DNA of 22,105 nt from positions 1 through 22,105 of the forward strand of contig JBDTOI010000059.1 of NCBI GenBank assembly GCA_039933315.1, read 5' to 3'. Positions 1 through 8,365 of this stretch are shown in pieces (position 1 is the first letter of the stretch; every line of letters starts with the position of its first letter). The notes beneath the pieces are model-generated. The model had not been told where the DNA came from. It saw only the letters and a program-made list of their open reading frames with translations, and searched no databases. Origin of the DNA: DASXRU01 sp039933315. Its GTDB lineage: Bacteria > Acidobacteriota > Blastocatellia > Pyrinomonadales > Pyrinomonadaceae. The position numbers and the translations under genes are program-made.

Positions 1-509
1 GAGAGTTCCCAAGCTAGACGACAAGCTGAAGCATGTCGGACATTGATGAGCCAAGATTTGTCGATGACCTGAGATTGTCCGGAAAGATTGGAAACCACCA
101 GTTGGTGCAAAACGTCGTCGCGGTAACTGAACTGATTGCCATCAGGCGACCAGTCTAATACAGAAGCCTTTTTCACCAGGAGTTTTCTCAACTCAGCCGT
201 GCCAAGGTCCCGCAGGAAGGTTTCCGAACCGGACCGCTGCGTGTAAAGAAGATAGGCGCCATCCGGGGATAGCGCGAAATCCTCAACCGACTCTGCGATC
301 ACATTGAGATTAATATTACCGGTCGTTGGGTCGCTCTTGATTTCATATATCTTATTAGATTCCCCGAACCTCTCGGTGTAGAGAATCAGGCGCCCCTTGA
401 ACGTCGGACCAATGGGGACCTGGGAACCAGACTTGCGACACGCAGCTGAAACGAGCAAAGCCAATGCGAGGCAAAGTAGCAACGGCAAAGGCGGCATTTG
501 AAGTCTCAT
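1..509 (-). CDS. lipoprotein-like TolB/WD40-type beta-propeller protein (3' end outside window)
   Basis: An open frame starts at ATG 509-507 and runs off the left edge, giving 169 visible residues. The N-terminus has two Leu-rich turns ending in VSAAC, followed by RKSGS, which fits a signal peptide with a loose lipobox (the +1 Cys would be residue 24). Two propeller-type motifs are visible: DFALSPDGAYLLY and, about 40 residues later, VLDWSPDGNQFSY. These are characteristic of TolB/PD40 beta-propeller repeats. The protein therefore probably sits at the membrane facing the periplasm and binds a partner; no enzyme motif is seen. The ATG follows the stop codon of the upstream secreted protein with no gap (TAA-ATG), so the two are almost surely co-translated. 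A second ATG at codon 5 is an alternative start. The full length and number of blades cannot be known from this window. Confidence 0.75.
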   Translation of the reverse strand, partial: MRLQMPPLPLLLCLALALLVSAACRKSGSQVPIGPTFKGRLILYTERFGESNKIYEIKSDPTTGNINLNVIAESVEDFALSPDGAYLLYTQRSGSETFLRDLGTAELRKLLVKKASVLDWSPDGNQFSYRDDVLHQLVVSNLSGQSQVIDKSWLINVRHASACRLAWEL

Positions 510-959
510 TTAATCGCCATCAAGCAGGTAGATCGTTTTTATGTACGGACATCCTTTGCGGTAGCCATAGGTAATTCTCTCGAGAAACAAGACTCGATGG
601 ACAATGCCACCCTCGAAATCGTAAGTACAGACGCCGGTTTTGCATTGCAGAAACGGCAGGACCGCTCTGCCCGGCACCCCGGCTATCTCCCGGCTACGAA
701 GCCATCTTTCACCGCTCTTGAGGAACCTGATCCTTCTTGATTCATATTCATCCGCGCCTTCCCCCAGGGAATGTCGAATCACCACCCTCACCTCTCGCGG
801 ATAAGGCCGGTTAGCATCCAGCCGGCCCAGGTCCTTTGCCGAGTAAGCCTCCGCCACAGCCTTAACGAGATCCTCGATCGTTTGCTTCTTACAGGGAGGC
901 TTCGCCGGGACCGGCAGTGCAATTAATAAGACCAGCGCTGCAATCGTAAGTCTTTTCAT
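510..959 (-). CDS. small secreted protein of unknown function
   Basis: This 149-residue protein starts with a clear Sec signal peptide: MKR, then a hydrophobic core of Ala, Leu, Val and Ile, then PVPA with cleavage likely after about residue 19. A GGGAG Shine-Dalgarno sequence lies 8 nt before the ATG. The mature part has five or six cysteines (near the new N-terminus, in a CKTGVC motif, and in a GCPY motif near the end), which suggests periplasmic disulfides. A helical stretch (TIEDLVKAVAEAYSAKDL) precedes a basic, beta-rich C-terminal half. I do not recognise the family. Its stop codon touches the start codon of the downstream propeller protein, so the two probably work together at the envelope. 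Confidence 0.7.
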   Translation of the reverse strand: MKRLTIAALVLLIALPVPAKPPCKKQTIEDLVKAVAEAYSAKDLGRLDANRPYPREVRVVIRHSLGEGADEYESRRIRFLKSGERWLRSREIAGVPGRAVLPFLQCKTGVCTYDFEGGIVHRVLFLERITYGYRKGCPYIKTIYLLDGD

Positions 960-1067
960 TCGTAATGCTCCCAGGTCGTGGGTGGTTTATGTGAAGTGAT
1001 TGAGAGAGCACTTACGCACATCGGCTCAGGTCAAAATTTGAGCGCTCGCATTCGCGCGCAGCCAGGA

Positions 1068-1616
1068 TCAAGAGACCGCGCCTGTACTCTCCGCATCAGG
1101 TATATCAGTTTCAGTCGAAACACTCTGCACAGCATTAATGGCGTCGCACATCTTCCACATGATTGGGATATTGAGAATCAATGTGATCGCCGCTGCCAGT
1201 ACGTTCACCCCCGGGATGGCCCAAAGGAGAATGGTAATGACATATGCCAAAAAGAGCTTCTCGGGTAATCGCCTGGTGTCGATTGAATGTCTGTCAATGA
1301 AGGTGTTGTAGTCTTTGGCGAAGCCCCATATGGCCTGAAACATCCAATAACCGTTAAAGACAGGAATTAACAGGAATCCGACTGCCCTGGCGGGCGTCGT
1401 CCGCGCATGACCGTCCCGGATCGCTTTCCACCCTTTGTAGTAGAGGTGAAACCAGAGAAAGATAACCATGAACATGACGATATACGCGAACACAATTAGA
1501 ACCATCCCGCTCCCTCTTAGCGAGGTTTCAAGCGACAACCCGTAAACATTCATGATCCCGGACAATGGAATACCGACGATGTATGCGCCAACGTAAAGAG
1601 ACCTGGATAGTTTCAT
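1068..1616 (-). CDS. four-TM membrane protein, DUF4328-like
   Basis: This 182-residue integral membrane protein has about four hydrophobic segments: near the N-terminus (YVGAYIVGIPLSG), at MVLIVFAYIVMFMVIFLWF, around FLLIPVFNGYWMFQAIWGF, and a C-terminal pair in AYVITILLWAIPGVNVLAAAITLIL. The combination GWKAIRDGHART...AVGFLLIPVFNGYWMF...AKDYN is typical of bacterial DUF4328-like or GYF-associated membrane proteins, whose function is not known. A strong GGGAGG Shine-Dalgarno lies 5 nt before the ATG. It sits 49 bp downstream of the Ser/Thr kinase gene and 108 bp upstream of the small secreted protein, all co-oriented, so it may be part of the same transcript. The family assignment is from remembered motifs and is moderately certain; the membrane topology is clear. 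Confidence 0.75.
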   Translation of the reverse strand: MKLSRSLYVGAYIVGIPLSGIMNVYGLSLETSLRGSGMVLIVFAYIVMFMVIFLWFHLYYKGWKAIRDGHARTTPARAVGFLLIPVFNGYWMFQAIWGFAKDYNTFIDRHSIDTRRLPEKLFLAYVITILLWAIPGVNVLAAAITLILNIPIMWKMCDAINAVQSVSTETDIPDAESTGAVS

Positions 1617-1665
1617 CGTAACCTCCCACCAACGCAGGGCGCTGAGACTTACTGAAAGGAACCCG

Positions 1666-3411
1666 TCAACAGTTTCGATAACAGCTGTATTCGCGGCCGT
1701 TAAATCTGAAAAATTGTCTGCCGTATTTCAGATCGAGATAACCGCTGGTCGAATTGGGGCCAGCCGTTAATGAAGAGCTCTTTAAGTCGGGCCACATATA
1801 CTCCGCTACGTTCCCGCTTATGTCGGTGAACCCGCCGCCACTGCGACGGAAGATCTGTGTCGTGCATCCACCAGAGCCGCAGGGATGGTAGTACTGGGCG
1901 ACCAGTTCGGACCTGCCATCGCCGTTCAAATCGACTTCCCTGACAACGATGGGCGGCCCGTAGGCAGGATCGTCTTTAACCAACCTGGCAAAATCCGCGG
2001 GCGCTGGTACCAGCGTGGGCACGATTGGCGTCGCCGACGGAGAGGGTGACGGCGTGGGAGTGGATGAAGGGCTGGCAGCAGCGGGGGTTGGAGTGCTGGC
2101 GACGGCGCGGCTTTGATCAACGCTTGCAGTCTGGGGCACGTCTCGGCTTAATCGCCGCACCAGCAGAAATCCGCCAACCAGCATTGCGAGGACAACCGCA
2201 GCAATGATCATTGCTCGTTTCCGCCGGCCCGGAATCGTTGATGTAGTCTCAGCGGCCTCACTGCTACCGTCGGTGCGACGGGTAAATGAGAAAGGCCTGG
2301 GCGGCGGCGCCGGTAAGGTTTTCTGAGCGCGAGCGCGCTCTTCAGCTACGCGCTCTGCGGCATCTTCCGCGGCGCGCGTCCGGGTTACATCCTCTTGCGC
2401 ATTGCGTTGCGCCTCGGTCTCCAACCGCAAACGTTCTGCTTCCGCGCGCCGGCTCGCCTCGTCCTCGGCGCGGCGTCTGACCAGCTCCTCTTCCAATTGC
2501 AAACGCTCTTCTTCCTGTCGCTCGGCTTCCTTGTGCTTCCCGATTTCATCTTCTTCCGACGCTGCCTGTGCCCCGTCTTCGGCCGCCGCGTTTCTTAAAG
2601 CCCTGCGCATCTCGGCGGCGCTCGCGTGACGTTGTTTGCGACCGATCCAGAGGGCCTGATGAATGACCGCGGTGACCCCGGGAGACGCTTGTGGGTTTAT
2701 GCTTTCGATCAGCGGTAACGGATCGTCTCGTTCCTCTTCAATGGCGTGGTAGCGCGTGGGCGCATCAATCGGCGCCACTCCCGCCAGCAAATGATAGAGA
2801 GTGGCGCCCAGCGAATAGATGTCACTGCGCGGGTCGGTACCCTGCCCCAGGATCTGTTCCAGCGACGCGTAAACGGGCGTGTAACCACGGACACTCCGAC
2901 CGGTCACCAGGGTCGGCATCTGACCCAAAGAACCTTTGGCCAAACCGAAGTCCAGCAAAAACACTTCACCCTCTTTGGTCACTTTCAGATTTGATGGTTT
3001 GATATCGCGATGCAGAATTGGCGGCTGCTGCCCGTGTAAATACTCGAGCACTCCCAGCAGGTCATCGGCCCAACGCAGTACCTTCGCCTGCGAAAAAGGA
3101 CCACCGTGCAGGTCCAATAACTCGGCCAGATCGTTGCCGGGAATAAACTCCATCACGAGAAAGGCGCCTTCATTCTCGCTGAAGTAGTCCGTCACTTTCG
3201 GCAGCCCCGAATGACGCAGATTGGCCAGCAGTGAGGCCTCGCGCTCAAATGCCTCACGGGCCTCCCCATCGTGCGTGGCAAGCGTTTCCTTGAGCGCCAC
3301 GATACAACTCACCCGCTGATCGATCGCTTCGTAGACCGCGCCCATGCCGCCTTCGCCGAGCTTGCGTACTACGCGATAACGACCCTGGAGAATAGTGTTA
3401 GGAGATAGCAT
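1666..3411 (-). CDS. PknB-type Ser/Thr protein kinase with coiled linker, one TM and Cys-containing periplasmic domain
   Basis: This 581-residue kinase has all core motifs: glycine loop GEGGMG (19-24), ATP-binding Lys41 in VALKE, catalytic loop HRDIKPSN (His134, Asp136, Asn141) and DFG (Asp154), followed by an activation segment ending in PVYASLEQ. After the kinase domain (about 12-275) comes a charged Glu/Arg/Ala-rich probable coiled coil (about 290-365), one TM helix (about 400-418), a Pro/Ser/Thr-rich spacer, and a C-terminal domain (about 485-581). That domain contains DLNGDGRSE, resembling an FG-GAP-like calcium loop, and a CGSGGC motif. It should be outside the cytoplasm and act as a sensor. 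The gene lies 110 bp downstream of the triple-FHA ABC exporter, which makes that exporter its most likely substrate, as known for mycobacterial PknF and Rv1747. The Shine-Dalgarno is weak (GAGA). Confidence 0.93.
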   Translation of the reverse strand: MLSPNTILQGRYRVVRKLGEGGMGAVYEAIDQRVSCIVALKETLATHDGEAREAFEREASLLANLRHSGLPKVTDYFSENEGAFLVMEFIPGNDLAELLDLHGGPFSQAKVLRWADDLLGVLEYLHGQQPPILHRDIKPSNLKVTKEGEVFLLDFGLAKGSLGQMPTLVTGRSVRGYTPVYASLEQILGQGTDPRSDIYSLGATLYHLLAGVAPIDAPTRYHAIEEERDDPLPLIESINPQASPGVTAVIHQALWIGRKQRHASAAEMRRALRNAAAEDGAQAASEEDEIGKHKEAERQEEERLQLEEELVRRRAEDEASRRAEAERLRLETEAQRNAQEDVTRTRAAEDAAERVAEERARAQKTLPAPPPRPFSFTRRTDGSSEAAETTSTIPGRRKRAMIIAAVVLAMLVGGFLLVRRLSRDVPQTASVDQSRAVASTPTPAAASPSSTPTPSPSPSATPIVPTLVPAPADFARLVKDDPAYGPPIVVREVDLNGDGRSELVAQYYHPCGSGGCTTQIFRRSGGGFTDISGNVAEYMWPDLKSSSLTAGPNSTSGYLDLKYGRQFFRFNGREYSCYRNC

Positions 3412-3497
3412 CGATTCTCGGAGAGGCCTGGTTCCACCTACGAGGTCGGCAAATTAATCTTACCAGCTTTATTTGGGCGATCTTCTTTACCGCAACC

Positions 3498-3530
3498 GGG
3501 GGCGCCCACGGAGGGACGCCCCTACAATCC
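3498..3530 (+). repeat. short 3'-end hairpin repeat, copy 1 (overlaps the stop of the FHA-ABC gene)
   Basis: The copy reads GGGGGCGCC, CACGGAGGG, ACGCCCCTACAATCC. It shares the core ...CCACGGAG... and the tail CCCCTACAAT with copies at 15437-15468, 15501-15530 and 18323-18354. It is an imperfect hairpin whose arms are GGGGCG and CGCCCC. On the gene strand the tail reads ATTGTAGGGG, and its TAG is the stop codon of the exporter gene. Confidence 0.8.
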
Positions 3531-6500
3531 AATGTCCTGGGCCCGCAGCGCGACGAGCGTGGCGCCGACCAACAGGAAGAACATCCCCAGCAAAGCAACC
3601 GGATTGAAAAAGGCGTTGCCCCATGGGTGCAGGAAGTCGACGTAGTTACTCAGATCCTCCGGCACTTTCTGAGCGGCGGGCACGCTCGGGGCCGGCTCCA
3701 GTTTCGGCGCCGCCGGCTGCGTCGCTTTTCCGCCACTCTTTAGTTTGCGTACGTACTCTTTCATCTCTCGCTCGTAGCTCTCGGAGTTAACTTCGGCATC
3801 TTTCTTGTAGTTCTCCACGTCTGTACGGGCCTGGGTGATGTTCTCGTCGTTGACATCTTCGTAGTGCTTGTAGAGGCCGCGGCCAAGGTTTCTGCCGGCC
3901 GGATCCGATCCTTCTTCATGCAAAGTGTCGAGCGTGGAGAGGCGCTTCAGTTCATCAAACGACCAGGTTGCCGGCATCGCGAGCCCGATAACTTTTGAGA
4001 CTCCCTGCGGCACTCCCACCAATCCACAGAAAAGTATTTGCGGAATCAAAATCAGAGGTACCAGGCTGGTGGCCATCTCCGAGGTGCGCACCACAGCCGA
4101 CACGAACAGCCCCAGGGCGATGCCCACAATTCCAGTCAGCACGACTATCAGCAATTGCGGAATGGCCCATCCGGGCAAACTCATCAATCCGGTGTAGTGA
4201 AGAAACTTGAGCATGCCAAACAAGAGCACGCACTGTGCTCCGACAATCAACGACAGCACTAAAAGTTTTGAGCCTACGTAAGGCAGCAGGCCGAGGTTGA
4301 CCATGCGCTCGCGCGTGTAAACGGCCCGCTCGCGAATGATCTCGCGCGCAGCCAGCGACGTGCCAAACCATATAGCGACCAGGGACAGGAGAAAGTAAGG
4401 AAAGTCGCGCGGGCTCTTGGCGCCGACAACCAGGTAGGTCAAGAGCGCGATGATGGGCGCCTGCGCAAACAGAATCAACAAATTGAATTTATCGCGTAAG
4501 AGGACTTCCATGTAGCGGCGCGTCAGTGTTCCCCATTGGCGCAGCGAATCGGTAACGGTCGGACGGCGTTTGACGGGGGCAATCACGGGCGGGTCGCGAC
4601 GTAATCCGCTAAGCGGCTCGACTACGTTGCGTCGATAAATCTCCGTGCGCTGGAAACTCTGCTTCCATTGTTCCGCCACCTCTTCAGTGATCTGTTCGCG
4701 CCGGAGCTTGTAATCTGACTGCTGTGCCCTGGTGGCGCCCGCCGCCAGCGGCAACAGCGCGGCGAGTTGTTTTTCAATCGGCGCTTCCAGTTTGTCGTAA
4801 AGGTCCTTGAAGCTCGCCGCCTGGATGTGCGCCAGGGCCTCGCCGGGGGCGCCGTAGAAAACAAGTTTGCCGCGCATCAGCACCACGATCTTGTCGAACA
4901 GCCTGACATTCTCCATGGCGTGAGTCGTCAGGATCACGGTACGCCCGCTTTCCGCAATCTGGCGGAAAAGCTTCATGACCTTTTCTTCGGTAGCGGGATC
5001 CAGTCCGGAAGTCGGCTCATCCAGAAAGATCATGGACGGTTTAGTAATCAACTCCACCGCAATCGACACGCGCTTGCGTTGACCGCCGGAAAGCTGAGCC
5101 ACGAGAACATCACGCCGCTCCGAGAGCCCGGTCACGTCCATCACTTCGTTGACGATTTGATCGATTTCCACGGTGGACACATCGCGCGACAGACGCAGAC
5201 GGGCCACATAATAGAGTGTGCGATAAACCGTAAGCTCGCGGTGAATGATGTCTTCCTGGGGCACATAGCCGATTGACTGCTTTAGCGAGTCGAGGTGCTG
5301 ATACAAATCCAGATTATTAATGAGGACGTGCCCGCTGGTTGCGGGGCGCATGCCATTGAGCGAATCCATTAGTGTGGACTTACCCGCTCCGGAAGGGCCC
5401 AGGAGCCCCACGAACTCGTTGGGCTGAATCGTCAGGTCAACATCGTCAAGTAATTTGATCTTGCCGCCCCCCGAGCGGTTGGCAACGACCTTGGTAATGT
5501 CAATCGCATCGATGCGGGTTTTGGCTCGCGTGTCAAAGACTGCAACTCCGAGCTCAGCGTCCGCCTGCAATACGAATGGCCCGATTTGGATGACATCCTT
5601 TTTTTCGATGGACCGTTGCCCGCTAATGCGCTCACCGTTGAGGTACACGCCGTTCGTCGAGCCAACGTCTTCGACCGTTACTGCACCGCCCTGGTGAATG
5701 AACCTGGCATGATGATTGGAAATCTGCAGGCCGTCGAGACGGATCTCATTGTCGTGGGCGCGACCGACGGCGAGCTGCGGCTTGCCCGCGAAGGGGCGCA
5801 GCATCAGCAATTGTGGCTGGGGCCCGGTGGCGGCAAGATTCTGATCCGGAGGAGCGGCCGAGCCGGCAGTCACGACTATTGTTTGTCGCTGGGCCATCTC
5901 CGTAATTTGATTAAAAGCGGGCGCGGAACTCCCGGAAACCGGTGACGAATGATCGAAGACCTGGCGGGATCGGACATCCGCAGGCGGGGCCGGAGAAGGA
6001 TGCGCGGCATCGAGGAATCGCAACACCGGCCCACCCATCCCCAGTTGAATATGATCGGCATCGTACAAGCCGGTTGCCTGCGTGATGCGCTGACCATTCA
6101 CAAGCGTGCCGTTGAAACTGCCAAGGTCGGCCAGGACAAATCGGCCATCAATTCTTTGAATCACTGCATGCTTGCGCGAAACGACAGCCGTGGCCGCATC
6201 AAGCGCGACCTCCAGGCCCGGATCGCGACCCAGACGCGTGACTTCCTTAACCGCAAAACGTTTTGCTTCGGTGCCGGGTGGACCCAACAATTCGATTATT
6301 GCCGCGGGCGCGGAACGAATTGACGCCTGTTGTCCTCCTGAAGTATCGCGGCGGGTGGCCAGGTCCCCGATTCCTGCCGCCGGTGATGGTGCGTTTCCGG
6401 TAGCCGATGTTTGCTCGATGCCGATGACCTGCAAGACTGGGCCGCCTGGGCCCAGTTGCACGCGCGCGCCGACGTGGATTTCAGCCGGTCGATTTACACG

Positions 6501-6725
6501 TTGCCCATTGAGGAAAGTGCCAAAGCGTGACTGGGTGTCAACCAGGAGACAACGACCCTTGCGCACTCGAATTTCGGCGTGGCGGCGCGAGACCATCGGC
6601 CAATCAGCTTGATCAAACACGAAATGGCATGTGGCCGCGTCGCGGCCCAGCTTGATGACCTCGGCAGTGAGCGTTCGTTCTGCTCGCGGTTCGGATTCGC
6701 GATCTTCAGCGAGAACGATTTTCAT
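3522..6725 (-). CDS. triple-FHA-domain ABC exporter (ABCG/White-type half transporter)
   Basis: This 1067-residue fusion has three N-terminal FHA domains, each with the GR...SRRH/NHH...NG signature: about 24-76, 160-215 and 315-375. An ABC ATPase follows with Walker A GPSGAGKST (443-451), signature LSGGQRKR (from Leu545), Walker B MIFLDEP (565-571) and H-loop LTTHAM. The C-terminal ABC2-type membrane domain has about six TM helices. A charged, Tyr/Glu/Lys-rich segment of about 95 residues (about 934-1028) lies before the last helix, where ABCG proteins have their large external loop. Known relatives such as mycobacterial Rv1747 are exporters whose FHA domains bind phospho-threonines made by the neighbouring kinase; here a kinase gene follows after 110 bp. 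Substrate unknown. The ATG at 6725 has only a weak GGGA-type ribosome site and lies 11 bp from an inverted-repeat element. Confidence 0.93.
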   Translation of the reverse strand: MKIVLAEDRESEPRAERTLTAEVIKLGRDAATCHFVFDQADWPMVSRRHAEIRVRKGRCLLVDTQSRFGTFLNGQRVNRPAEIHVGARVQLGPGGPVLQVIGIEQTSATGNAPSPAAGIGDLATRRDTSGGQQASIRSAPAAIIELLGPPGTEAKRFAVKEVTRLGRDPGLEVALDAATAVVSRKHAVIQRIDGRFVLADLGSFNGTLVNGQRITQATGLYDADHIQLGMGGPVLRFLDAAHPSPAPPADVRSRQVFDHSSPVSGSSAPAFNQITEMAQRQTIVVTAGSAAPPDQNLAATGPQPQLLMLRPFAGKPQLAVGRAHDNEIRLDGLQISNHHARFIHQGGAVTVEDVGSTNGVYLNGERISGQRSIEKKDVIQIGPFVLQADAELGVAVFDTRAKTRIDAIDITKVVANRSGGGKIKLLDDVDLTIQPNEFVGLLGPSGAGKSTLMDSLNGMRPATSGHVLINNLDLYQHLDSLKQSIGYVPQEDIIHRELTVYRTLYYVARLRLSRDVSTVEIDQIVNEVMDVTGLSERRDVLVAQLSGGQRKRVSIAVELITKPSMIFLDEPTSGLDPATEEKVMKLFRQIAESGRTVILTTHAMENVRLFDKIVVLMRGKLVFYGAPGEALAHIQAASFKDLYDKLEAPIEKQLAALLPLAAGATRAQQSDYKLRREQITEEVAEQWKQSFQRTEIYRRNVVEPLSGLRRDPPVIAPVKRRPTVTDSLRQWGTLTRRYMEVLLRDKFNLLILFAQAPIIALLTYLVVGAKSPRDFPYFLLSLVAIWFGTSLAAREIIRERAVYTRERMVNLGLLPYVGSKLLVLSLIVGAQCVLLFGMLKFLHYTGLMSLPGWAIPQLLIVVLTGIVGIALGLFVSAVVRTSEMATSLVPLILIPQILFCGLVGVPQGVSKVIGLAMPATWSFDELKRLSTLDTLHEEGSDPAGRNLGRGLYKHYEDVNDENITQARTDVENYKKDAEVNSESYEREMKEYVRKLKSGGKATQPAAPKLEPAPSVPAAQKVPEDLSNYVDFLHPWGNAFFNPVALLGMFFLLVGATLVALRAQDIGL

Positions 6726-6736
6726 TCGCTTGTCCC

Positions 6737-6907
6737 GTCAGAACCGCCTGCGGTAGCGGGCGGACCCTGTCGATTGCAGATTGGTGAATGCGGATTGCGG
6801 ATTTGGAAATGCAGACTGAGACTAAATCTCACCGGTCTTAAATCCGTATTCCGAATTCCGAATTCCGCAATCCACGGGGCCCGCCCGCTACCGCAGGCGG
6901 TTCTGAC
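6737..6907. repeat. 171-bp intergenic element with perfect 27-bp terminal inverted repeats
   Basis: The outer arms 6737-6763 and 6881-6907 are exact reverse complements (starting GTCAGAACCGCC). Inside lies a second, looser inverted pair built from GATTGCGGATT-type and GGAATTC-type units (about 6770-6810 against 6840-6876). The element fills almost the whole gap between the zinc-ribbon protein gene and the FHA-ABC gene, so it would lie in the exporter's leader RNA if the two are co-transcribed. No clear target-site duplication and no open frame is seen. A non-autonomous MITE or a large RNA hairpin both fit. Confidence 0.85.
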
Positions 6908-6928
6908 AGGCATTTGAAATGCAGAATC

Positions 6929-8338
6929 CTAGCGCCTGGTCCCGAGGCGGAAGGATTCCAGGATTAGCGGTAGACCGCCTTTGACCCCGACGTCTTCGGC
7001 GCTGTCGATTTCTGGCGCCAGCGACGTTGCTGTCATCAGAAGAATGGCGCCGTTGGTCCCTGACTTTGGCGGCAGAAAGATTACCCGGCCCCAGAGCGTG
7101 ATATCACCTTTGGCGGTGTTCTCAGAGACACCCTGGAAACGAAATTCGTAACCTTCGTAAGCATTAACTTTTGTTTCACCTTCCGACAATTTGCGGTAAC
7201 CGGGAAAGCTATTTGCGAATTTAGCCCCCAGTACCTTAACGAAATTCGGATAGTCTTTCCGATCCGCCGCCAGAGATCCGCCGGACGCGTACCAGCTCAC
7301 ACTAAAGTTCTCCTGCGTGAAATCGGGCGGTAACCGCCGCTCGACTTTTACGAAGTCGCTCGAGCCGGGCACTCCTGCCTGCGGATCTTTTCGCCATGAC
7401 GCCGGGTAGTGGAAGCTGAAGTCCAGATAGTGTTCAGCCAGCTTGCCATCGAGGTTGTCGCTCGAGTTAACAAACTCAACCGCATCAGCTGGTGGCACAA
7501 ACGGGGACGGACCACTTTCGGTGTTCTCAGTAACGCTGCTCTCAGGCGAGGGCGTGGGTAGGTTCAGATTTGAATTGCTGTTTTGATTAACCTCTTCGGG
7601 CGGCACGACGTTATTGGACTTTTTCTGCGCTTCCAGCATCGGGTGCACGAAAAAGAAATAACCCGCGCCGATTGCTCCGAGCCCCACAAACAAAAGAATA
7701 GCCAGTATTGCCAGGATCAAAGGCATCTTCGATTTTTTCGCAGGCACAGGCGCCGGCAAAGGCGGGGTGAACATTGACGGCGCCGGCGGAGTTGCGGGCG
7801 GCGGCAGGTGGGCTGACACGGCAGGAGGTAGCGGTGCTGAACTCGAATGTGACAAGGGCGCCGATACCTGGGGCGCAGGCGGCTGCGCGTTTGTGACATT
7901 TGTCTGGCCGGTATCCCTCGATCCGGTATCCCGCGGTGGCTTGACGCCGACCATCGTGGCGTAGGGATCTACAGTGGGCCCCGTGTTCGCTGAATCCTTC
8001 TCCTGCGCGGGAGGTCGCGCTCCTACCATCGTGGCGTAGGGATCTACAGTGGGCCCGGCGTTCGCGGATTCCTTCTCCTGCCCCGGAGGTCGCGCTCCTA
8101 CCATGGTGGCGTAGGGATCCACAGGCGGCGCAGGAGATGCCAATCCCCTTGAAATCGTCCGCGTGGGAGCGTCAGCAGCATTCTGATCGGGAGCGATCGG
8201 CGACGTTGGATCGGGCACATCACCCGGAACAGTCGAATTCGGATCAATCACAGACGGAATCAGGTTTCCGCCGTCATGGGTGCAGAACTTCTGCTCGTCC
8301 CTGCTATAAGTGCGGCCACACTTTTGGCAACGTTTCAT
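6929..8338 (-). CDS. zinc-ribbon, one-TM protein with tandem DPYATMVG motifs
   Basis: This 469-residue protein begins with a small zinc-ribbon-like motif (Cys4, Cys7, Cys19, then HDGG), also present at the N-terminus of the kinase at 9918-12269. A disordered Pro/Thr-rich cytoplasmic region follows. It contains two full 25-residue tandem repeats plus part of a third, each starting DPYATMVG (Asp74, Asp99, Asp124), with Thr78, Thr103 and Thr128 in the same place. One TM helix (about 206-232) leads to an acidic Asn/Ser linker and a folded external domain (about 290-469, with HYLDFSFHYPASWRK near its start), which resembles PsbP-like lipoprotein domains but is not assigned. A GAGGAG Shine-Dalgarno lies 3 nt before the ATG. 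It is encoded between the TPR protein and the FHA exporter; its Thr repeats are plausible kinase targets and FHA ligands (inference). Confidence 0.85.
   Translation of the reverse strand: MKRCQKCGRTYSRDEQKFCTHDGGNLIPSVIDPNSTVPGDVPDPTSPIAPDQNAADAPTRTISRGLASPAPPVDPYATMVGARPPGQEKESANAGPTVDPYATMVGARPPAQEKDSANTGPTVDPYATMVGVKPPRDTGSRDTGQTNVTNAQPPAPQVSAPLSHSSSAPLPPAVSAHLPPPATPPAPSMFTPPLPAPVPAKKSKMPLILAILAILLFVGLGAIGAGYFFFVHPMLEAQKKSNNVVPPEEVNQNSNSNLNLPTPSPESSVTENTESGPSPFVPPADAVEFVNSSDNLDGKLAEHYLDFSFHYPASWRKDPQAGVPGSSDFVKVERRLPPDFTQENFSVSWYASGGSLAADRKDYPNFVKVLGAKFANSFPGYRKLSEGETKVNAYEGYEFRFQGVSENTAKGDITLWGRVIFLPPKSGTNGAILLMTATSLAPEIDSAEDVGVKGGLPLILESFRLGTRR
7946..8119 (-). repeat. 75-bp in-frame tandem repeat (about 2.3 units)
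   Basis: Units lie at 8119-8045 and 8044-7970, with a partial third below 7970. Each encodes 25 residues starting DPYATMVG and containing a QEK-x-SAN segment. The two full copies differ at only a few bases, which indicates recent expansion or homogenisation. The third copy keeps DPYATMVG but then diverges. Confidence 0.9.
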
Positions 8339-8365
8339 AGTCTCCTCGGTTGGCTACTCGCCTTG

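Noticed and set aside
4767..6612. Plus-strand open frames of up to 169 codons opposite the FHA-ABC gene.
   Set aside because: They overlap conserved ATPase and FHA motifs on the other strand and show no family resemblance of their own.
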